Below, piece after piece: positions 44,892-54,060 of a stretch of DNA of 64,000 bases. The DNA comes from Chitinophagales bacterium. GTDB lineage: Bacteria; Bacteroidota; Bacteroidia; Chitinophagales; Chitinophagaceae. Both the position numbers and the translations under genes were made by a program. The DNA lies in the NCBI GenBank assembly GCA_017303835.1, contig JAFLBI010000001.1, forward strand, positions 1,798,001 through 1,862,000, in the 5' to 3' direction. Each line of letters starts with the position of its first letter. The stretch's first letter is position 1. The notes beneath the pieces were generated by a model. It ran no database searches, was not told where the DNA came from, and was given only the letters and a program-made list of their open reading frames with translations.

Positions 44892-47195
44892 TCAAGCCGG
44901 TTGCGGGTCTTGAAATGCAAGACCTTGTTTACGTGCAATCATGCAAGCTTTGATCTCATCTAGTATGGAAGGATCATCAATAGTGGAAGGTACGGTATAA
45001 GGATTGCCATCAGCCATCATGCGCATGGTTTTACGTAAAATTTTCCCGCTGCGTGTTTTGGGTAATCGCTTTACGAGTAAAGCATTGCGGAAATAAGCCA
45101 CAGCACCAATCTTATCACGCACCAATTGCACCAATGCAGCTTCCAAAGATGCTTCATCAATTGACCTACCATCTTTCAACACCACGAGGCCAATGGGTCT
45201 TTGTCCGCGCAACTCATCTGCAATACCAATAACTGCGCATTCAGCTACATCCGGATGTTGCGCAATGATCTCTTCCATTTCGCCCGTGCTTAGTCTATGA
45301 CCAGATACATTGATGACATCATCGATTCTGCCCATGATATAGAAATATCCATCGCTATCGCGATAGCCACCATCACCGGTGAGATAATAGCCTGGGAACT
45401 GACTGAGATATGCTTGGTGATAGCCCGCAGCATTTTGCCACAATGTGGGCAGACAACCCGGCGGCAAAGGCAGTTTCACTGCCACTGCACCTTCCTGATT
45501 ATCCGGTACGGGCTGACCATCTTCACCCAAAATTTGTACATCAAAACCGCAGATGGGTTTACCTGCAGCACCTGCTTTAGGTGGCATCGGTTCTAATCCC
45601 ATCATGATACCCAGCATGGGCCAGCCACTTTCTGTCTGCCACCAGTGATCAATTACTGGAATTTGCAAGAGATCACTGATCCAGTGGTAAGTAGCTGGAT
45701 CGCATCGCTCACCAGCAAGGAATAAATGTTTCAATGAACGCAGATCTTTCTGCTGTAGCAATACACCATCAGGATCTTCTTTCTTGATGGCACGAATGGC
45801 TGTTGGTGCCGTGAACATCACTTTCACTTGATGATCTTGCACCACACGCCAGAACTCGCCTGCATCTGGTGTGCGCACCGGTTTGCCTTCAAACAAGACT
45901 GTGGTGCAACCGTGTAACAGCGGACCATACACGATATAACTATGCCCTACAACCCAACCCACATCACTCGCAGCCCAAAACACATCGCCGGGTTGCACAT
46001 TGTATACTTCTTGCATGCTATACTTAAGTGCTACTGCATAACTGCCATCACGTACAATTCCTTTTGGTTTACCCGTTGTTCCGGAAGTATATAACACATA
46101 CAATGGATCAGTAGATAAAACAGGTACAGGACTAACCGGATTGGCTGTTTCCATCAACTCCAGTAAATCAATATCCCTGCCCTGTTGCATGTCTGCACGC
46201 AGGCCTTCTCTTTGATACACCACTACATGCTTAGGCTGATAGGTAGATTCCTGCATAGCCTGATCTACCAATGGCTTATACGGAATCTTTTTATCGAACT
46301 CAATACCATAGGAAGCAGTGATGATGATTTTCGGTGCAGCATCTTCGATTCGGACAGCCAGTTCATGTGGCGCAAATCCGCCGAATACAACGGAATGAAT
46401 GGCACCAATGCGCGCACAAGCCAGCATCGCAAATACTGCTTGCGGAATCATGGGCATATAGATCACCACCCGATCACCTTTACCAACACCAAGTTGTTGC
46501 AAACCACCCGCGAGTTTGGCTACTTCATCGCGTAGTTCTGCATAATTATATTTACGAATGGTTTTGGTAACAGGCGAATCATAGATGAGTGCCGTTTGTT
46601 GTGCAAGTCCGTTTACAACATGCACATCCAGACAGAGATGAGAGAGGTTCAATACGCCATCTGTATACCAGCGATACAAACCGGTTTCATCCTCATCAAG
46701 AATGGTTTGTGGAAAACGAAACCAATCAATTGCCGCAGCTTGTTCTTTCCAAAATGCTGTGCTAGCGCTGATACTTTCTTGATAAGCCAGCTGATATGGT
46801 GAAGAAAGTTTGGGCGGTGTTTTCTTCAATAAATCCTGCACCTGTTGCATGAGTACACGGGTACTAAATGGCTTGGTGATGAAAAGCTCTGCACCTGCCT
46901 CATAACCTCTGCGGATATCTGCTTCCTTTGTCTTGGCTGAAAGAAATACCACACGCGCATGTTCCAATGAAGGTGTGGTCTTGATATGCTCACAAATTGC
47001 ATAGCCATCCACATCAGGCATCATGATATCCAATAAGACCAGATCAGGGTTGTATGCATGAATGGTATTCAATGCTTCTGTACCATTGCGCGCCACCAGC
47101 ACATCATACCCGCTTTTCTTCATCAGAAATTCCAGCGACATCAGGATGTAGGGATCATCATCCACTACCAATACCTTGTGTTGTACAGCAGTCAT
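44892..47195 (-). CDS. response-regulator receiver domain fused to acyl-CoA (acetyl/propionyl) synthetase
   Basis: This 767-residue chain joins two complete modules. Residues ~6-123 are a receiver domain with the acidic pocket Asp12-Asp14 (VDDDP), phosphoacceptor Asp56 (LVLLDIMMPDVDG), Ser86 and Lys108 (ITKPFS). After a linker (~124-145), residues ~146-767 form an AMP-forming short-chain acyl-CoA synthetase related to PrpE/Acs: AHSVVFGG-like ARIGAIHSVVFGGFAPHEL, P-loop YTSGTTGKPKG (369-379), WWQTESGWP, TGDGGYRDSDGYFYIMGRIDDVINVSGHRLST and the catalytic, acetylation-prone Lys718 in PKTRSGKILR. All catalytic motifs look intact. It starts 10 bp after the SLC5-histidine kinase gene, its probable phosphodonor. 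The synthetase activity makes acyl-CoA and AMP from acetate or propionate. Control of it by phosphorylation of the receiver is inference. Confidence 0.9.
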   Translation of the reverse strand: MTAVQHKVLVVDDDPYILMSLEFLMKKSGYDVLVARNGTEALNTIHAYNPDLVLLDIMMPDVDGYAICEHIKTTPSLEHARVVFLSAKTKEADIRRGYEAGAELFITKPFSTRVLMQQVQDLLKKTPPKLSSPYQLAYQESISASTAFWKEQAAAIDWFRFPQTILDEDETGLYRWYTDGVLNLSHLCLDVHVVNGLAQQTALIYDSPVTKTIRKYNYAELRDEVAKLAGGLQQLGVGKGDRVVIYMPMIPQAVFAMLACARIGAIHSVVFGGFAPHELAVRIEDAAPKIIITASYGIEFDKKIPYKPLVDQAMQESTYQPKHVVVYQREGLRADMQQGRDIDLLELMETANPVSPVPVLSTDPLYVLYTSGTTGKPKGIVRDGSYAVALKYSMQEVYNVQPGDVFWAASDVGWVVGHSYIVYGPLLHGCTTVLFEGKPVRTPDAGEFWRVVQDHQVKVMFTAPTAIRAIKKEDPDGVLLQQKDLRSLKHLFLAGERCDPATYHWISDLLQIPVIDHWWQTESGWPMLGIMMGLEPMPPKAGAAGKPICGFDVQILGEDGQPVPDNQEGAVAVKLPLPPGCLPTLWQNAAGYHQAYLSQFPGYYLTGDGGYRDSDGYFYIMGRIDDVINVSGHRLSTGEMEEIIAQHPDVAECAVIGIADELRGQRPIGLVVLKDGRSIDEASLEAALVQLVRDKIGAVAYFRNALLVKRLPKTRSGKILRKTMRMMADGNPYTVPSTIDDPSILDEIKACMIARKQGLAFQDPQPA

Positions 47196-47205
47196 AACAC
47201 TTGTT

Positions 47206-49905
47206 TTAATCGTTCAGCAATACCGGCAACTGCACATGAAAACTGGCGCCTTTGCCGGGTTCACTATCCACCCAAATTTTTCCACGATGCATTTCAGTAA
47301 TGCGTCGCGAAATGGCCAATCCTAACCCGCTGCCCTCCGGCTTTTTGAGGGTTTGATTTTTGGCCTGAAAGAATTTATCGAAAATCAATTCGTGCACTTC
47401 AGGATCAATACCTGCGCCATCATCCGTCACAACAATATGCAGCCAATCTGCTTCCTGCTTTGCGATTACATGAATATTTGTTTTGGCAAACTTGACGGCA
47501 TTACTCAGCAGATTGGTGAATACCTGTGCGAGCAAATCTCGATCGCCTTGTATCAATGCCAAAGGCGCAAGTTTTGTTTGGATCTGTATTTGTTTTTCCT
47601 GCGCAATGGGTTCGATACCAGCTATAGCATCTTGCAGCATGGTTTCAACAGAGAGCTCAGCGATATTGAGTCTAGCCCGACCACTCTCATAGCGTTCCAG
47701 ATTCAAGACCTGTGTAATCAAATGACTGAGCCTGACTGTTTCCTTCACCACAGCTTCGAGGTATTGCTGTTGATCAGCTAAGGGCAAATCAGGATTATCG
47801 TATAAAATCTCACTCAAAGCACGAATGGAGGTCAAAGGTGTTCTCAACTCATGCGTTACAGTATAGAGAAATTCATCCTTGATCGCATCCATCTGTTTCA
47901 TCTGTTCATTCGCCTGTTGTAATTCATCAGTCACTTTACGCAAAGCTTCCTGCTGCTTCTTCAATTCCTTGTTACTCTCCTTCATGACTTGTGTCTCGCG
48001 CAGAATCTTCATCACTTCATCCACACTCAGGTCTGCTTCTTTCACCACACTTCGTATCATGATGCGTGCTGAAGCAGAGCCAATAGCACCAGCCAATATC
48101 TTTTCACAAAAACCTACCAGGTGGGCATCAGCTTTGCCAGTTAACAACATTCGATGCTTACTCGCATAAGATTGTAGTATCTGTTCTGTACGTTCTGTGC
48201 CAATGAAATTATTCAACAGGTTACGCAAGTCTTTGATCTCTGCACTACCCTTCCAGAATTGTTGTGTTTCATCAAGTGGCAATGCATATTTGTATACATC
48301 CACAAAAGTTTCTGCTGCATACACTTCCTGCGGGCGTGGTTGTGTGAACAAGGATAGCCCAATAAAAAATCCGGTATTGAAAAACAAACTCCAGAATGTA
48401 CCATGACTAATCGTATCCCAGCCCACTAAGCCAAATAAAGCTTGTGGTTTCAGGAATGACCAACCGAATAAACCCTCTTCCATTAAACCGGGCTGCAATA
48501 ATCCAGCACCTGCCATAGAAGGAATCACCATAGTATAGAACCAAACGGCAAAACCAATCAACATACCGGTGATGGCAGCAGTTTTGTTGGCCTGCTTCCA
48601 ATAAATACCACCAATGACGGCCGGCGCAAATTGTGCCACTGCCGCAAAAGAGACCAAGCCAACAGAAACAAGAGAGAAACTACCTGCAATCAGTTTGTCG
48701 TATACAAGCGCTAATGCAATGATGAGCAGAATACTGATGCGTCTTGTATACAAAATGAATTTGCGGATACTTTGATCCAGCCCTTCTTTGAATGCATCAA
48801 TAGAAAACAAGCCGGGCAGAAGAATATTGTTACTCACCATGGTACTCAATGCAATGGTTTCAACAATTACCATAGAGCTGGCTGCAGAAAAACCACCAAT
48901 AAAGACCAGCATCGTGAGCCAGTCTTTACCCGCTTCTTTGGGAATTGCTAAAACATAGGTATCAGGATGAAAGGATTGTCCGTCTAACAACAATGTACCA
49001 CCAAATGAAACAGGCAAAACAAATACATTGATGAGCAATAAATACAAAGGAAATAACCACATGGCTTTCTTCAAATGTTGCTCTTTGGTATTCTCCAATA
49101 CAGCTACCTGAAATTGACGTGGTAGTAGAAAAATTGCCAGCATACTGAGCAGCATCACCATGAATAATTGCACATACGTATTGCCCGACTGAATCGTAAA
49201 GAGCTTATTCAGTTTTGGATGCACAGCCGCTTTGGAGAAAATATCTCCGAAGCCATTGAAGAGTGTATAGGTAACAAATAAACCAACTGCAGTAAATGCG
49301 ATGATTTTAATAATGCTTTCAAACGCAATAGCGGCCACCATACCCTCATGCTTCTCCGAAGCATCAACTGATCTGGTACCGAATAAAATCACAAACACCG
49401 CCAAGACAAGTGCGATGTAAACAGTGCTATCCTTCCATAAAGGCAATCCTTGTTGCGGAACTGTATCCAATAAGATGTCTAGTCCGCTACTGATGGCTTT
49501 GATCTGAATCGCGATATAGGGAATAATACCGATGATACACAAAAGTGTCACGATCATACCCAGTGTGATATTCTTTCCGTATCGTGTAGAGATAAAATCA
49601 GCAATACTATTGATGCGCTGCATTTTAACAATGCGAATCAATTTGCGGAATACCACCCAGAATAGCGGCGCCATAATGGTGGGACCGATATAGATATACA
49701 GAAACTCAATTCCATGTGTTGTAGCCCTGCCTACGCTGCCGAAGAAAGTCCAGGCAGTACAATACACAGCCAGACTCAATGCATATACATAGGGATTATT
49801 GATCAGGCTCTTACCGATGGCTGAACGCCATTCAGCATAATAGGCTACTGAAAACAGCAAAGCCAAGTAGAGTAAAGAAGACAATATGATGAGCCAGTTA
49901 TTCAT
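47206..49905 (-). CDS. sodium/solute symporter-STAC-histidine kinase fusion (CrbS/CbrA-like)
   Basis: This 899-residue membrane sensor has residues ~1-510 as an SLC5-type symporter with about 13 helices (YCTAWTFFGSVGRATTHGIEFLYIYIGP, FIGGFSAASSMVIVETIALS). Residues ~530-610 are a STAC linker (IKDLRNLLNNFIGTERTEQILQSYA, CEKILAGAIGSASARIMI). A coiled coil follows at ~620-670, then HisKA with His685 (TVTHELRTPLTS) and HATPase with Asn802, TDDGAGID and GSGLGLAISRRI. There is no PAS domain, unlike CrbS. It is likely to sense a transported carboxylate such as acetate and phosphorylate the fused receiver-synthetase encoded just downstream. It overlaps the small membrane gene upstream by 8 bp. Confidence 0.92.
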   Translation of the reverse strand: MNNWLIILSSLLYLALLFSVAYYAEWRSAIGKSLINNPYVYALSLAVYCTAWTFFGSVGRATTHGIEFLYIYIGPTIMAPLFWVVFRKLIRIVKMQRINSIADFISTRYGKNITLGMIVTLLCIIGIIPYIAIQIKAISSGLDILLDTVPQQGLPLWKDSTVYIALVLAVFVILFGTRSVDASEKHEGMVAAIAFESIIKIIAFTAVGLFVTYTLFNGFGDIFSKAAVHPKLNKLFTIQSGNTYVQLFMVMLLSMLAIFLLPRQFQVAVLENTKEQHLKKAMWLFPLYLLLINVFVLPVSFGGTLLLDGQSFHPDTYVLAIPKEAGKDWLTMLVFIGGFSAASSMVIVETIALSTMVSNNILLPGLFSIDAFKEGLDQSIRKFILYTRRISILLIIALALVYDKLIAGSFSLVSVGLVSFAAVAQFAPAVIGGIYWKQANKTAAITGMLIGFAVWFYTMVIPSMAGAGLLQPGLMEEGLFGWSFLKPQALFGLVGWDTISHGTFWSLFFNTGFFIGLSLFTQPRPQEVYAAETFVDVYKYALPLDETQQFWKGSAEIKDLRNLLNNFIGTERTEQILQSYASKHRMLLTGKADAHLVGFCEKILAGAIGSASARIMIRSVVKEADLSVDEVMKILRETQVMKESNKELKKQQEALRKVTDELQQANEQMKQMDAIKDEFLYTVTHELRTPLTSIRALSEILYDNPDLPLADQQQYLEAVVKETVRLSHLITQVLNLERYESGRARLNIAELSVETMLQDAIAGIEPIAQEKQIQIQTKLAPLALIQGDRDLLAQVFTNLLSNAVKFAKTNIHVIAKQEADWLHIVVTDDGAGIDPEVHELIFDKFFQAKNQTLKKPEGSGLGLAISRRITEMHRGKIWVDSEPGKGASFHVQLPVLLND

Positions 49906-50110
49906 ATTCCTTCTTTCGTTTATGACTGCGCATCACAAAAGCGATGGCGAGTATCAGCAATATCCACACCACAAAGAGATAGGCAAATAATTTTGGGATG
50001 CCCAGAATTAAGTCGGGGGCACTGGCCATCTGCAAAAAAGGATAGCCTGCCAGTAGCGTAAATAAAACAGCGATAAAAACCAGTTTTGGTTCCCGCTTGC
50101 GCTCTTTCAT
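49898..50110 (-). CDS. small two-helix membrane protein, probable symporter accessory subunit
   Basis: This 70-residue protein starts MKERKREPKLVFIAVLFTLLAGYPFL and has two hydrophobic segments separated by a short loop (ASAPDLILGIPK) with a basic end (RSHKRKKEYE). Many SLC5 symporters are encoded with a small protein of this shape (YhdT, DUF3311 or DUF485 types), so it is probably the partner of the symporter-kinase, whose start it overlaps by 8 bp. The ATG at 50110 is preferred over the upstream in-frame start, which would put coding sequence through the terminator at 50141-50170. Confidence 0.72.
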   Translation of the reverse strand: MKERKREPKLVFIAVLFTLLAGYPFLQMASAPDLILGIPKLFAYLFVVWILLILAIAFVMRSHKRKKEYE

Positions 50111-50140
50111 GTGGTGAAGGGTTATACAGTTAATATACGC

Positions 50141-50170
50141 AAAAAGCACGGAGTTCAAGACTCCGCGCTT
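50141..50170 (-). terminator. intrinsic terminator or attenuator inside the carboxylate operon
   Basis: On the minus strand GCGCGGAGT-CTTGA-ACTCCGTGC (one mismatch) is followed by TTTTT. It lies between the 50192-50428 gene and the 49898-50110 gene and separates porin-permease expression from the kinase-synthetase part. Confidence 0.7.
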
Positions 50171-50191
50171 TAGCATGTTCACCCAAATTGT

Positions 50192-50428
50192 TTATTCATA
50201 CAATTCACCATGATCCATATCGTACTCTCCCTTCATGGCATAGTAACCGAAGATTACAAAGCCAATGGCGATGGGTGTGAAAATGGTGATGATGATAACC
50301 CAAGGCAGGTACACATCCTGCGTGGGTTTTTCTGCAATCTTCTTGGCAGCTTCATAAATCAGGAATACAATAGCAGCAGGGCCAAGCAGCATCCAGAAAG
50401 GGCCTAATAATCTCTTAATCGCATTCAT
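50192..50428 (-). CDS. small two-helix membrane protein
   Basis: This 78-residue protein starts MNAIKRLLGPFWMLLGPAAIVFLIYEAAKK and has a second hydrophobic segment (YLPWVIIITIFTPIAIGFVIFGYYAM) and an acidic end (KGEYDMDHGELYE). The family is not recognised with certainty. It lies 26 bp downstream of the MFS permease on the same strand and may be a subunit or stabiliser of it. Confidence 0.7.
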   Translation of the reverse strand: MNAIKRLLGPFWMLLGPAAIVFLIYEAAKKIAEKPTQDVYLPWVIIITIFTPIAIGFVIFGYYAMKGEYDMDHGELYE

Positions 50429-50454
50429 ATCTTTTTATTGAGTGGTGAAGGAAT

Positions 50455-52077
50455 TTATTCGTGTACGTAAACGTTTTGCTCATCGCTTACATCGGTATCA
50501 ATCTTATTACTCAAGTAGAGTGTACCAATAACCAGACAAACTGCTGCAATTGCAATCGGATACCAGAGACCAGCCAATGGATCACCGGTTGGATTGCTTG
50601 TTGTCTTGGAATATTCGTAGATAAGTGTACCAATAAAAGGCACCAAACCGCCAAACACACCATTACCAATATGATAAGGTAAACTCATGGATGTATAGCG
50701 AATCTTGGTGGGGAACAATTCAACTAAGAAAGCAGCAATAGGGCCATAGACCATGGTTACAAATAATACCAGGATAAACATATAACCAATAATCTTCCAC
50801 TTATAGCTTTCAGCTAAAGTGATGGTTTTCTTGGTATCAGATTTAATAGCTTTTGCAGGATCGCTTACTGCAAAAGTCTCCGTCTTTATTTCCTTATACG
50901 TAGAACCATCTGTGAATGATTTATTGGTGGTAGTTACTTTCTTCAGCTTGGTTGCATCTTTGGCATCAGGTGTTTCTGTAGTTGCCACTTGTGTATTCGC
51001 AACGATCTCTGTTTTTTGTTTCACATCAGCCATATCATACATGGCGTTGAAAATAGGTCTGTAAGAAACAATAGCTACCAACATACCTACCATCATGATG
51101 ATCTTACGACCAATACGATCACTCAACGCACCAAAGACTACAAAGAAAGGTGTTGCCAGCAACAGGCCGATACCAATCCAGGTATTTACCTGCACATCAT
51201 TGATGTTACAAGTCTTGAGCAGGAAGGTCTGCGCATAGAATTGTCCGGTATACCAAACCACACCCTGACCCATGGTAGCACCAAACAATGCCAGCAATAC
51301 CATACGCAAATTGGTTTTATGACCGAAGCTTTCCTTGATGGGGTTTACAGAAGTTTTTCCTTCTTTCTTCAGTTTACTGAACATAGGTGATTCTTTCATC
51401 TTCATGCGAATCACGATAGAGACAATCACCAACAGAATGCTCAACAAGAAAGGCAGTCTCCAGCCCCAATCGCTGAATGCTTCAGACGACATAGACTGAC
51501 GAGTAATCAGGATAACACCCAGCGAGACAAACAAACCCAGTGTAGCAGTAGTTTGGATCCAGCTGGTGAAATAACCTCTTCTGTGTTCAGGCGCATGTTC
51601 TGCCACATAGGTTGCAGCACCACCATATTCACCACCCAATGCAAGGCCTTGCACCAATCTGAGTAAGAGAATCACCACCGGTGCCCAGGCAAAATTTTCA
51701 TAACTGGGTATTAAGCCAATCAGGAATGTGGAACCACCCATCAAAACTAGTGTAAGCAGGAAAGTGTATTTACGACCGATGATATCACCTAATCTACCAA
51801 ACACCAATGCGCCAAAAGGTCTTACGATAAAACCTGCAGCGAATGTGGCCAAGGTGGAAAGAAAAGCTGCTGTTGGATTGGTTTGTGGGAAGAATTTTTC
51901 AGAAATGATAATTGCGAGAGAACCGAAGATGTAAAAATCGTACCACTCAATCAGGGTACCTACAGAGGATGCGCCTATCACGCTCCAGATGCCTTTTTCC
52001 ACCGGCTTATCCGGTTTGGCACCATTACCTGCCGGTACAAAAGTGGCAGAGAAGCTATTGGTTGTTTCAGTTGGCAT
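50455..52077 (-). CDS. MFS transporter, metabolite:H+ symporter (MHS) type, with large hydrophilic insertion
   Basis: This 540-residue permease has the family motifs GTLIEWYDFYIFGSLA, RPFGALVFGRLGDIIGRKYTF and LALGGEYGGAATYVAEHAPEHRRGYFTSWIQT, and SDRIGRKIIMMVG in the second half, as in proline/betaine, citrate and alpha-ketoglutarate MHS symporters. About 75 residues (~345-420), rich in Thr, Lys and Asp (KKVTTTNKSFTDG, KSDTKKTITL), are inserted in a loop between two helices of the C-terminal half. The operon context suggests uptake of a short-chain carboxylate, but the substrate is inferred. It is 32 bp downstream of a porin gene. Confidence 0.88.
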   Translation of the reverse strand: MPTETTNSFSATFVPAGNGAKPDKPVEKGIWSVIGASSVGTLIEWYDFYIFGSLAIIISEKFFPQTNPTAAFLSTLATFAAGFIVRPFGALVFGRLGDIIGRKYTFLLTLVLMGGSTFLIGLIPSYENFAWAPVVILLLRLVQGLALGGEYGGAATYVAEHAPEHRRGYFTSWIQTTATLGLFVSLGVILITRQSMSSEAFSDWGWRLPFLLSILLVIVSIVIRMKMKESPMFSKLKKEGKTSVNPIKESFGHKTNLRMVLLALFGATMGQGVVWYTGQFYAQTFLLKTCNINDVQVNTWIGIGLLLATPFFVVFGALSDRIGRKIIMMVGMLVAIVSYRPIFNAMYDMADVKQKTEIVANTQVATTETPDAKDATKLKKVTTTNKSFTDGSTYKEIKTETFAVSDPAKAIKSDTKKTITLAESYKWKIIGYMFILVLFVTMVYGPIAAFLVELFPTKIRYTSMSLPYHIGNGVFGGLVPFIGTLIYEYSKTTSNPTGDPLAGLWYPIAIAAVCLVIGTLYLSNKIDTDVSDEQNVYVHE

Positions 52078-52109
52078 AATCGTTATTTTATGAATGAAAG
52101 GATGAGGGT

Positions 52110-53507
52110 TTATAGATAAACTTGGAATTGCAGAATCAGCTCGCCCTTGTTGGGGAGTAGTTTTTTGTTGTTGTCGTGCGTTGGTCTACTTGAATACTGG
52201 AAAGTCATTTTTGAATGATGTCCATCTAAGTAAAAATTACAACCGGCATCGAAATAGTGACAGCTATGGTCGAATGCTTCCAACTTTTTTAAAGCATAAG
52301 CTGCAAATGGTTGTACACGCACTTTATTGGTTTTGCCTTTGGGCAAGAGTAATCCGGCTTGTGTGTACCAGATATTTCCTGTACCCATAAAAACCCTTGC
52401 ATCGCCCGGACCTTCAATGGCTTTTGCAGAAGCAGGAATAGAAGGATCATCCGTACCAAGATTCATGATACCCACACTGCGCCAGTAATTAGGCCCGAAA
52501 TTGTAGTTATACAAAACTGAGTATACCGTTACGGCCATGTGCTTTTGCTTATCACCAATGGGCAAGTCTGCAAATACATCTGCACTGAGGATACTGATGT
52601 CGTGCGATTTGGTAACACCTGCTGCAGGAGAACTTTTGGTACCACGTGCATTGTGGTAAAAACCTGCACCAATATTGAATACTTTTTTGGTACCGATATA
52701 ACTACCTACACGGAAAGGCAGCACATTGGATTCCTGATCAAAGAATTGATAATCCAGATAAGCACCCGGTGCCAGTGCCGGATCACCATTGTTATCGACT
52801 GCACGATTCGCACCTGCTGTTGGCGTAAGATTGGTAGCAAATGGTTTATTCAAATGAGCCTGATAATGCAGTTTACCGATAACACCTTTTACATATAGAC
52901 CATACTGACGTGCAAACTGATCACTGTTTTCAATCAATGGCCAGTTGAAAATAGGGGCATCTACGGTAAGAAAATTCAACGTACTAGCAGAAGTCATGCG
53001 AGAGATCCCATGCCAGTAATGCAATCCTGCACCCACATACAATGTACGCTTGTTTCCTTTGCCCGTTAATGGGTCATTTGCAGGAATGACTGCATATTCA
53101 TTCCAAACATCATGGAAAAACATTTGTGGCTTTTTACCAGCGCCATAAGCACCGGTACCTGTTGTACCCGAACCACCACCATTCAGTATGGTTTGGTTAT
53201 TGATACCCCAATGTGCAAGAATGAGGTAACGCGGAGAAATTTGTGCCAAAGCCAATGCACGAATACGGCGTGCACCAACATCGAATGTGGATGATTTGGC
53301 TTCACCGTTAATTAAAGTACCTGGATTGTTTTGAACGTTGCGGGCCCACATCTGGCTCCAGAAAATGAAGCGGAGTGATTTCTGCCCGTCTTTGTCGAAG
53401 TTGATCTTCATACCACTGCCATAGTCAGTACCTCCCTGCGCAGCAGCCTGTTCAACAAGGCTTGTTACGAGGAAAAGCATGACTACTGCAGTCAGACTTT
53501 TTTTCAT
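52110..53507 (-). CDS. outer-membrane porin
   Basis: This 465-residue protein has a signal peptide (MKKSLTAVVMLFLVTSLVEQAAAQ). The mature sequence is rich in alternating beta-strands (KSLRFIFWSQMWARNVQNNPG, RRIRALALAQISPRYLILAHWG) and ends in QFQVYL. It looks like a porin of the phosphate-selective O/P-like type common in Bacteroidota. The ATG at 53507 is chosen because the signal peptide starts there. It is the first gene of the carboxylate operon and probably admits the acid through the outer membrane (inference). Confidence 0.78.
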   Translation of the reverse strand: MKKSLTAVVMLFLVTSLVEQAAAQGGTDYGSGMKINFDKDGQKSLRFIFWSQMWARNVQNNPGTLINGEAKSSTFDVGARRIRALALAQISPRYLILAHWGINNQTILNGGGSGTTGTGAYGAGKKPQMFFHDVWNEYAVIPANDPLTGKGNKRTLYVGAGLHYWHGISRMTSASTLNFLTVDAPIFNWPLIENSDQFARQYGLYVKGVIGKLHYQAHLNKPFATNLTPTAGANRAVDNNGDPALAPGAYLDYQFFDQESNVLPFRVGSYIGTKKVFNIGAGFYHNARGTKSSPAAGVTKSHDISILSADVFADLPIGDKQKHMAVTVYSVLYNYNFGPNYWRSVGIMNLGTDDPSIPASAKAIEGPGDARVFMGTGNIWYTQAGLLLPKGKTNKVRVQPFAAYALKKLEAFDHSCHYFDAGCNFYLDGHHSKMTFQYSSRPTHDNNKKLLPNKGELILQFQVYL

Positions 53508-53621
53508 GGTAAGCAATTTGGTTGTTAGAAGGGTTAAGGGTTTGCTTTCGCTTATCGAACTTACCAAGTTGCTTTCCGAAATCTTGCTTTACCGGTATAG
53601 TTTTGGTAAACAGATAGTTTT

Positions 53622-54044
53622 TTAGACTGATTTCAGTCGCTGCCATTTAATCACCATGTATTTATCGCCCAGCTCTGTAATCATCATGCCAGCGTTTTTC
53701 AAATTGGCAGCAACAGACAAAAAATCAGTGAGTTCGGTATGATTGAGCACTTTATAAGTAGGTCGGTAATCATGGTTCTCAGGGGCTTTGATTCGGTATT
53801 TCTTTACCCAGTTCATCACACTCACATGACTCACACCCAGGATGCGTTCAATCTCCCGATAACTCACCCCTTCAATATGTAATTGTAATGCCTTTATCAC
53901 ATAGTAAGGATCAATACTCTTACCTTCTTTGGCAACTGTGAAATAGTAATGACAATCCTTGCAAACATAACGCTGTCGGTCTTTTACAATACCACTTCGT
54001 GTGATGGCATTGCTATTGCATTTGGGACAATTGGGTATTTTCAT
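53622..54044 (-). CDS. InsA-like zinc-ribbon/HTH protein, probably a domesticated regulator
   Basis: This 140-residue protein has an N-terminal zinc ribbon with two Cys pairs (NCPKCNSNA, YVCKDCHYYF), a helix-turn-helix at ~50-80 (YYVIKALQLHIEGVSYREIERILGVSHVSVMNWVKKY) like IS1 InsA, and a C-terminal region (TELTDFLSVAANLKNAGMMITELGDKYMVIKWQRL) not seen in InsA. There is no InsB partner and no terminal inverted repeats, so it is probably not an active insertion sequence. It lies between the porin gene and the divergent acs gene, which suggests it regulates them. That is inference. Confidence 0.72.
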   Translation of the reverse strand: MKIPNCPKCNSNAITRSGIVKDRQRYVCKDCHYYFTVAKEGKSIDPYYVIKALQLHIEGVSYREIERILGVSHVSVMNWVKKYRIKAPENHDYRPTYKVLNHTELTDFLSVAANLKNAGMMITELGDKYMVIKWQRLKSV

Positions 54045-54060
54045 TTGGCTGTTCTAAGGC

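Noticed and set aside
53622-54044. Active IS1-type insertion sequence
   Set aside because: There is no InsB gene, no terminal inverted repeats and no target duplication around the InsA-like gene.
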